This document shows positions 6,250-10,587 of a stretch of DNA of 10,587 nt, in pieces. This stretch comes from Limisphaerales bacterium (GTDB taxonomy: Bacteria; Verrucomicrobiota; Verrucomicrobiia; Limisphaerales; UBA11358). How positions within the stretch are numbered: position 1 is the first letter of the stretch; each line of letters begins with the position of its first letter. A model generated the notes under the pieces. It searched no databases, was not told where the DNA came from, and saw only the letters and a list, made by a program, of their open reading frames with translations. The stretch lies in the NCBI GenBank assembly GCA_027451565.1, contig DAIDJC010000096.1, forward strand, positions 1 through 10,587. The letters run 5' to 3'. The translations under genes were made by a program, and so were the position numbers.

Positions 6250-6814
6250 AAACCGCGCTCACTTTCAGCCAATGGCTTTTGATGGCTGCCACGGATTGTT
6301 CCAGCGTCATTTGATGGGTTAAAACCTCCACCTCAGGCTTCAGCGGAGGTTCGTATGGGGCGGATATGCCGGTAAATTCCAGGAGTTTCCCCGCACGCGC
6401 CCGGGCATACAAGCCCTTGGGATCCCTGGCTTCGCATACTTCCAGCGGCACGTTGACATACACTTCAATAAACCGGCCGGACCCAATGACTGCCCGGGCA
6501 CTGTCACGGTCGTTTCGATAGGGAGAAATGAGGGCCACGATGCATTGAATGCCCGCCTCGGCAAACAGATGGGCCACCGCCGTGATGCGCCGCACGTTTT
6601 CGCGGCGGTCTTCTTCCGAGAAACCCAGGTCGGAACACAACCCATGCCTCATCACGTCCCCGTCCAGAATGAATGATTTGAATCCCTCAAGTTTGAACTG
6701 GCGGTTCAACTCGGTGGCAATCGTGCTTTTGCCGGCACCACTCAGGCCTGTCAGCCAGATGACACTTCCAGGCACAGATACAGAAGGCTTCTCGCATTCT
6801 CGACGCAGGTTCAT
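6248..6814 (-). CDS. cysC: Adenylylsulfate (APS) kinase
   Basis: A cytoplasmic kinase that phosphorylates adenosine 5'-phosphosulfate with ATP to give PAPS, used in sulfate assimilation or as the sulfate donor of sulfotransferases. It has 188 residues, slightly under the usual length of about 200. It has the Walker A GLSGAGKST (23-31), DGDVMRHGL (51-59), LGFSEEDRRENVRRI (63-77), LISPYRNDRD (95-104, with S97 in the position of the phospho-accepting serine of this family), NVPLEVCEARDPKGLY (121-136), and FTGISAPYEPP (147-157). It is a stand-alone kinase with no sulfurylase domain or cysDN/sat neighbour in view. It starts 41 bases after the GH2 gene ends, so it may share that transcript. No Shine-Dalgarno precedes the ATG; the upstream bases are ACTTTTT. 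Confidence 0.94.
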   Translation of the reverse strand: MNLRRECEKPSVSVPGSVIWLTGLSGAGKSTIATELNRQFKLEGFKSFILDGDVMRHGLCSDLGFSEEDRRENVRRITAVAHLFAEAGIQCIVALISPYRNDRDSARAVIGSGRFIEVYVNVPLEVCEARDPKGLYARARAGKLLEFTGISAPYEPPLKPEVEVLTHQMTLEQSVAAIKSHWLKVSAV

Positions 6815-6855
6815 AAAAAGTAATCTGAAACGGTCTCAAACCAGATGGCCGATGA

Positions 6856-8922
6856 TCATTGGGGGGTTAAATGCCAGACGCATGCGTCATGGAGCGTTCC
6901 TGAGGGGTCGGCGTCGGAAACCTCAATATGATTGTCGCCTGGCGCCAGCCGCACATCCGGCCAGACAAACACTCCCTCCCCTTCGGAAGCCCGGCTGCCC
7001 AATGACACACCATTGATTTTCAACGTTACCAGCCGGAGATTGGAATACACCTTCACGGAAGTCAACGCATTGGTGCGCTCCACGAAACGCTGGCTGGTGA
7101 GGTGCAGCATCGGCTGGCCGGACCAGTTGGCCTGGTAAAAATAGAAGGCGTCCTTTTTGATTTTCCGGTCGTACGTCACCAATCCCTTGTCATTCAGGGC
7201 GCGTTGCGACCCCTCATGGCGTGTGGAAACGCAGAAATCAAACATGTTCCAGACGAAACTGCCCCAAATGTAGGGGCGCTCATGAATGGCCGCCCAATCC
7301 ATTTCATGAACCTTGCTTTGCCATTCCTCGGGATGCCAGCTTCCGCCGGATGCGGGTTGGCCTGGATTTTCCTCATGCTGCATCACGTTGGCCCCCGCGC
7401 CATATTCACTGATGCAATACCCGCCAAACCGGCTGGAATCGCGAAAACCATCCAGGTAGATCCCGAATCCGTCCGACGCCCCAAACTGGCTGTACCAGCC
7501 CGGGTAAAAGTTCCAGCCTATCAGGTCCGGTATCCTGGTCATCTGAAACATATTCGTGAAACAGGCAGCGGCAATGGTGGGCCGGGTGGGGTCCTCGCCA
7601 TGCGCCACATTGTTCAAGTCCTGAAGCTCCATGTGCGGGTCATCCGTGCGTTTGCCCCCGATTTCATTGAACAGGCTCCAGACAAAGATCGAGGGATGAT
7701 TGATGTTTTGCCGGATCAAATCCAGCAACTGGCCGCGCGATGTGTCTTCAAAGGCCGCCGTGTCCCGCACCGCATTCACCTGCGGGATTTCAGCCCAGAC
7801 CAGAATCCCTGCCTGGTCGCATAAATGATAAAAATAATCACTGTGCTGGTAATGCGCGCAACGCACCGCCGTGGCGCCCAGTTCCTGGATCAATTTCACG
7901 TCCTCCTCCATGTCCGCGTCGTCAATGGCCCAACCCTTCACCGGCCTGTCCTGGTGCCGGCACACTCCGTACACCGGGTAAGGCTGTCCGTTCAGGTAAA
8001 ACCCGCGCTTGGGATCCACTCTGTAAAACCGCAAACCCAGGGATTGAACCACCTGGTCCACCAGTTCCGGCCCCTTGCGCAATTCCAGCACGCCGCTGTA
8101 CAGGTAAGGATCCTTCCGGCCATTCCATAAATGCGGATTGGCAAGGACAAGCCTCAAATGAACAGGCTCGGTGTAGCCGGCAATCGCCAGAAATGTCTGC
8201 GAAACAGACGCCACGGTCACCCACTCCGCATTGGTCACGGAAGCCACGGCGGTCAGCGTCTGGTCACGGTCCGCGCCGTTGGATATCTGGGCCGTCACAT
8301 CCAGCACGGCCTGATTGGTGGAAACCTCCGTCTGCAACCAAGCCACACCCGGCGAGGCATGGTCCAGGGGGCTGATATCCTGGCTGGCCGTCTCAATCAA
8401 GTGAACCGGACGGTACAAGCCGCCGTACACGTTGAAATCCCCGCCCAAGGGGGCAATGTCCGGCTGCGGGGCATTATCCACGCACACGGCCAGCAAATTG
8501 GTTCCCGAGTCAGACAGGTTGGTGGTGACTTCGTAGGCAAAAGCCCCAAATCCACCGCGGTGCTGTCCCAGCCAGCGGCCATTCCAATACACATCCGCCA
8601 CCGTGCTGGCTGCCTCGAATCGTATGAAATATCGTCTTTGGGCTTGGACAGGAATAAGCACCTGGCAACGGTACCATCCCGGGCCTCGGTAATAATGTCC
8701 GCCCCGGTGCGCCTCTTCCCAACCCCAGTTATGAGGCAGGCTCACCACCGACCAGTCATGCGTGTCCAATCCGGGATTCCAGCCATCAGCCACTTTGCCC
8801 TCTTTGAAAACCCAACCCTCCCCGAGCAGCGTGTCGGACCGGACGCCTTCCCCACGGCTTATCGAGACTGCAAAAGCAAGAATGGCCGGCCAAAGGAACG
8901 GGATGGTCAAGGGCTTGAACAT
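6856..8922 (-). CDS. Secreted glycoside hydrolase family 2 (beta-galactosidase-like)
   Basis: A 688-residue exo-glycosidase of the beta-galactosidase/glucuronidase/mannosidase family, probably trimming plant or microbial polysaccharide outside the cytoplasm. An N-terminal hydrophobic segment (about 7-21) looks like a Sec signal peptide, without a lipobox. The jelly-roll sugar-binding domain (about 30-180) has LPHNWGW (62-68), YRGPGWYRC (78-86), VYWNGRWLGQHRGGF (111-125) and YGGLYRPV (166-173). The Ig-like domain covers about 185-300. The TIM barrel (about 305-600) has the acid/base E420 in FVWSLFNEIGG (413-423), the nucleophile E506 in CISEYGAGA (503-511), and GSFVWNMFDF (554-563). A C-terminal beta domain with LKINGVSLG (634-642) resembles DUF4982. 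No carbohydrate-binding module is added. The exact sugar cannot be read from the sequence. The leader contains an attenuator-like structure. Confidence 0.92.
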   Translation of the reverse strand: MFKPLTIPFLWPAILAFAVSISRGEGVRSDTLLGEGWVFKEGKVADGWNPGLDTHDWSVVSLPHNWGWEEAHRGGHYYRGPGWYRCQVLIPVQAQRRYFIRFEAASTVADVYWNGRWLGQHRGGFGAFAYEVTTNLSDSGTNLLAVCVDNAPQPDIAPLGGDFNVYGGLYRPVHLIETASQDISPLDHASPGVAWLQTEVSTNQAVLDVTAQISNGADRDQTLTAVASVTNAEWVTVASVSQTFLAIAGYTEPVHLRLVLANPHLWNGRKDPYLYSGVLELRKGPELVDQVVQSLGLRFYRVDPKRGFYLNGQPYPVYGVCRHQDRPVKGWAIDDADMEEDVKLIQELGATAVRCAHYQHSDYFYHLCDQAGILVWAEIPQVNAVRDTAAFEDTSRGQLLDLIRQNINHPSIFVWSLFNEIGGKRTDDPHMELQDLNNVAHGEDPTRPTIAAACFTNMFQMTRIPDLIGWNFYPGWYSQFGASDGFGIYLDGFRDSSRFGGYCISEYGAGANVMQHEENPGQPASGGSWHPEEWQSKVHEMDWAAIHERPYIWGSFVWNMFDFCVSTRHEGSQRALNDKGLVTYDRKIKKDAFYFYQANWSGQPMLHLTSQRFVERTNALTSVKVYSNLRLVTLKINGVSLGSRASEGEGVFVWPDVRLAPGDNHIEVSDADPSGTLHDACVWHLTPQ

Positions 8923-8944
8923 GGCAAATTATTTTTATTGATGA

Positions 8945-8980
8945 CAAAAAAGTCCAGCCTGGATTGGACTTGAAGTCCAA
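8945..8980 (-). promoter_or_regulatory. Terminator/attenuator-like competing inverted repeats in the GH2 leader
   Basis: Read on the minus strand, TTGGACTT-C-AAGTCCAA (8980-8964) is a perfect 8+8 palindrome. Its second half can instead pair with TGGACTT (8956-8950), which is followed at once by more T residues (to 8946). The second pairing has the form of a weak intrinsic terminator and the first that of a competing antiterminator. The T-run ends 23 bases before the GH2 ATG. It may simply end hsdR transcription, or the palindrome may be a repressor site. Confidence 0.5.
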
Positions 8981-9051
8981 ATCAGACGCACCATGGGTTT
9001 TTGCAGGGTTGTTTGTGGTTGGCATGAGGATCAACAGATACCTTCAGTAAA

Positions 9052-9094
9052 AGCCTGTCTGAAAAGTGGAAAGGGTGCTGCGGCTGGGAATGAA
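9052..9094 (+). repeat. Partial copy of the palindrome terminus
   Basis: AGCCTGTCTGAAAA, then TGG, GGTGCTGCGGC and AATGAA, match the left arm at 5919-5958 and, reversed, the right arm near 6158-6188. Only the outer 40 or so bases of one arm are present; the sequence beyond 9094 shows no further match. It lies in the gap between hsdR and the GH2 gene, about 130 bases before the GH2 start, and looks like a decayed or solo end. Confidence 0.7.
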
Positions 9095-9145
9095 CAACTC
9101 CAATGGGAAGTGGGTTGGATGTGGAATGGCGGCTCCGATATTTTC

Positions 9146-10587
9146 TTACCCTGTTCCCCACTCCGCACAGAGGAGTTCGGCTTGTTGCAAAACGGTTTGC
9201 GTGGCCTTCTCCTGCTTGTCCGGCGGATAGCCAAATCTGCGGAGCACCCGTTTGACCATGACGCGCAGCCTGGCGCGGACGGATTCCTTGGCCGTCCAAT
9301 CAATCGTGACATTGGCACGGATGGTCTTGACCAATTCCTGGGCGATAAATTTCAGGTTGTCGTCGCCCAACGCCTTCACGGCGCTGTCGTTGGTTTCGAG
9401 CGCGTCGTAAAACGCGACTTCATCCTGGCTTAGGCCGAGGTTTTTGCCGCGCTTCTCCGCCTGCCGCATTTCCTTGGCAAGCTGAATCAATTCCTCAATC
9501 ACCTGCGCGGTTTCAATCGCGCGGTTCTGGTATTTGCGAATCGAGTTTTCCAGCAGGTCGGCAAACGACTTGGATTGAATCAGGAATTTTTTCGAGCGCA
9601 GTTTGATTTCGTTGTTGAGCAGCTTGCGCAACAGCTCAACCGCAAGATTTTTTTGCGGCATCCCGCGCACCTCGGCCAGAAAATCATCCGACAGGATCGA
9701 AATGTCCGGCTTCTTTAATCCCGCGGCGGCAAAGATGTCCACCACTTCATCCGACGTGACGGCGCGGGAGATGATCTGTCGGATGGCGGCGTCAATTTCT
9801 TCCGGCGATTTCTCCTTGTCGCTGGTGACGTTTTTGGCGATGGCAGCGCGGACGGCCTGAAAAAATCCAACATCGTCGCGAAGTTCAATCGCCTTCGCAT
9901 GTGGCACGGCGAGCGCGAACGCTTGCGACAATTCCGTGACGGCGCGAAGAAATTTCTGTTTATGCTCGTCAGGATTTTTGGCCCTCGCGGCTTTGGCGTA
10001 AATGAATTCCTGCGCCGCTGGCAGCAAGCCGAGCTTTTCCGCCGGCTTGCCGGTCGTCCATTTGGACCAGTCGAAACCATGGAAGTGATCGCGGCAAATT
10101 TCGTATTTTTCCAGCATGACGGCGACGGCCTCCTCCTGGTCAATCGCCGTCCGGCCATGTCCGCCGCTCTCGGTGTAGGTCGCCAGCGCCTGTTTCAACT
10201 CATGCGCCAAGCCGAGATAATCCACCACCAGGCCGCCGGGTTTGTCTTTGAAAACGCGGTTCACGCGGGCGATGGCCTGCATGAGTCCGTGGCTGCGCAT
10301 GGGTTTGTCCAGATACATCGTGTGCAAACACGGCGCGTCAAAACCGGTCAGCCACATATCACGCACGATGACGATTTTGAACGGGTCACTACCCTTCTTG
10401 AACCGCTTTGCCAGCGCCTCCCGGCGCGGTTTGTTGCGGATGTGATCCTGCCAGGGCAGCGGGTCGCTGGCCGAGCCGGTCATCACGACCTTGATGGCGC
10501 CTCTGTCGTCGTCCTCATGGAACCAGTCGGGGCGCAGGGCGAGGATCTCCCGGCAGAGGTCGACGCAGATGCGCCGGCTCATGCAGA
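9146..10587 (-). CDS. hsdR: Type I restriction enzyme subunit R, C-terminal part
   Basis: The motor and nuclease subunit of a type I restriction-modification complex; only the C-terminal half (about 480 residues of roughly 1000) is in the window. The frame is open to the right edge, and the ATG at 10582 lies inside the family phrase CMSRRIC, so it is not the start. Counting from that Met, the second RecA helicase domain shows VRDMWLTGFDAPCLHTMYLD (73-92) and MRSHGLMQAIARVNRVF (95-111), the motif V and VI region. The rest is the helical C-terminal region that docks on HsdM/HsdS, ending with VDW-like IDWTAKESVRARL (427-439) and GYPPDKQEKAT (453-463). The nuclease domain and first helicase domain lie outside the window. 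No hsdM or hsdS follows, so they must be upstream or elsewhere. No frameshift is seen in this part. Confidence 0.94.
   Translation of the reverse strand, partial: CMSRRICVDLCREILALRPDWFHEDDDRGAIKVVMTGSASDPLPWQDHIRNKPRREALAKRFKKGSDPFKIVIVRDMWLTGFDAPCLHTMYLDKPMRSHGLMQAIARVNRVFKDKPGGLVVDYLGLAHELKQALATYTESGGHGRTAIDQEEAVAVMLEKYEICRDHFHGFDWSKWTTGKPAEKLGLLPAAQEFIYAKAARAKNPDEHKQKFLRAVTELSQAFALAVPHAKAIELRDDVGFFQAVRAAIAKNVTSDKEKSPEEIDAAIRQIISRAVTSDEVVDIFAAAGLKKPDISILSDDFLAEVRGMPQKNLAVELLRKLLNNEIKLRSKKFLIQSKSFADLLENSIRKYQNRAIETAQVIEELIQLAKEMRQAEKRGKNLGLSQDEVAFYDALETNDSAVKALGDDNLKFIAQELVKTIRANVTIDWTAKESVRARLRVMVKRVLRRFGYPPDKQEKATQTVLQQAELLCAEWGTG

Noticed and set aside
5862..6282. Open reading frames on both strands through the palindromic region (5932-6282 plus, 5862-6110 minus)
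   Set aside because: They are by-products of the palindrome arms and the repeat, show no recognisable protein features, and one runs into the end of cysC on the other strand.
8131..8973. Long plus-strand frame of 280 codons
   Set aside because: It is antisense to the well-supported GH2 gene, whose domains and catalytic residues are clear; the composition looks like a complementary-strand shadow.
10580..10582. ATG as a true hsdR start, implying a short helicase-like protein
   Set aside because: It sits inside a conserved internal HsdR phrase and the frame continues open to the edge, so the gene is simply cut by the window.

Overview
The window looks like an ordinary chromosomal stretch of a Gram-negative bacterium, most likely a verrucomicrobial (PVC) lineage. 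This is inferred from the Dxs subtype, the secreted family 2 glycosidase, the weak ribosome binding sites and the structured intergenic repeats. No rRNA or other phylogenetic marker is present, so the assignment is tentative.

Plus strand, 1-5623: the 3' part of a biotin synthase gene (bioB, cut by the left edge); a gap holding one copy of a dispersed repeat; an M14-type zinc carboxypeptidase/deacylase gene whose stop overlaps the start of xseA; xseB; and dxs. xseA and xseB encode the two subunits of exonuclease VII. dxs encodes the first enzyme of the MEP isoprenoid pathway. The xseB-dxs order recalls the classical xseB-ispA-dxs cluster, but ispA is absent.

Middle, 5624-6247: a 624-base non-coding island between the convergent genes dxs and cysC, built almost wholly of repeats. 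It holds two direct copies of the dispersed 58-70 bp repeat at its two ends, two C/G-rich hairpins, and an imperfect palindrome of about 270 bp with arms of about 110-120 nt. A partial copy of the palindrome's end lies at 9052-9094.

Minus strand, 10587-6248 (read right to left): the C-terminal half of a type I restriction subunit HsdR (cut by the right edge); a 223-base gap with a terminator/attenuator-like set of competing inverted repeats just before the next start; a secreted GH2 beta-galactosidase-like enzyme; and an APS kinase (cysC) 41 bases behind it.

No new multi-gene system is visible. The points most worth following are a BioB that lacks two of the three cysteines classically used to hold the sulfur-donor cluster, the repeat island, the attenuator-like leader of the GH2 gene, and the altered thiamine-diphosphate motif in Dxs.
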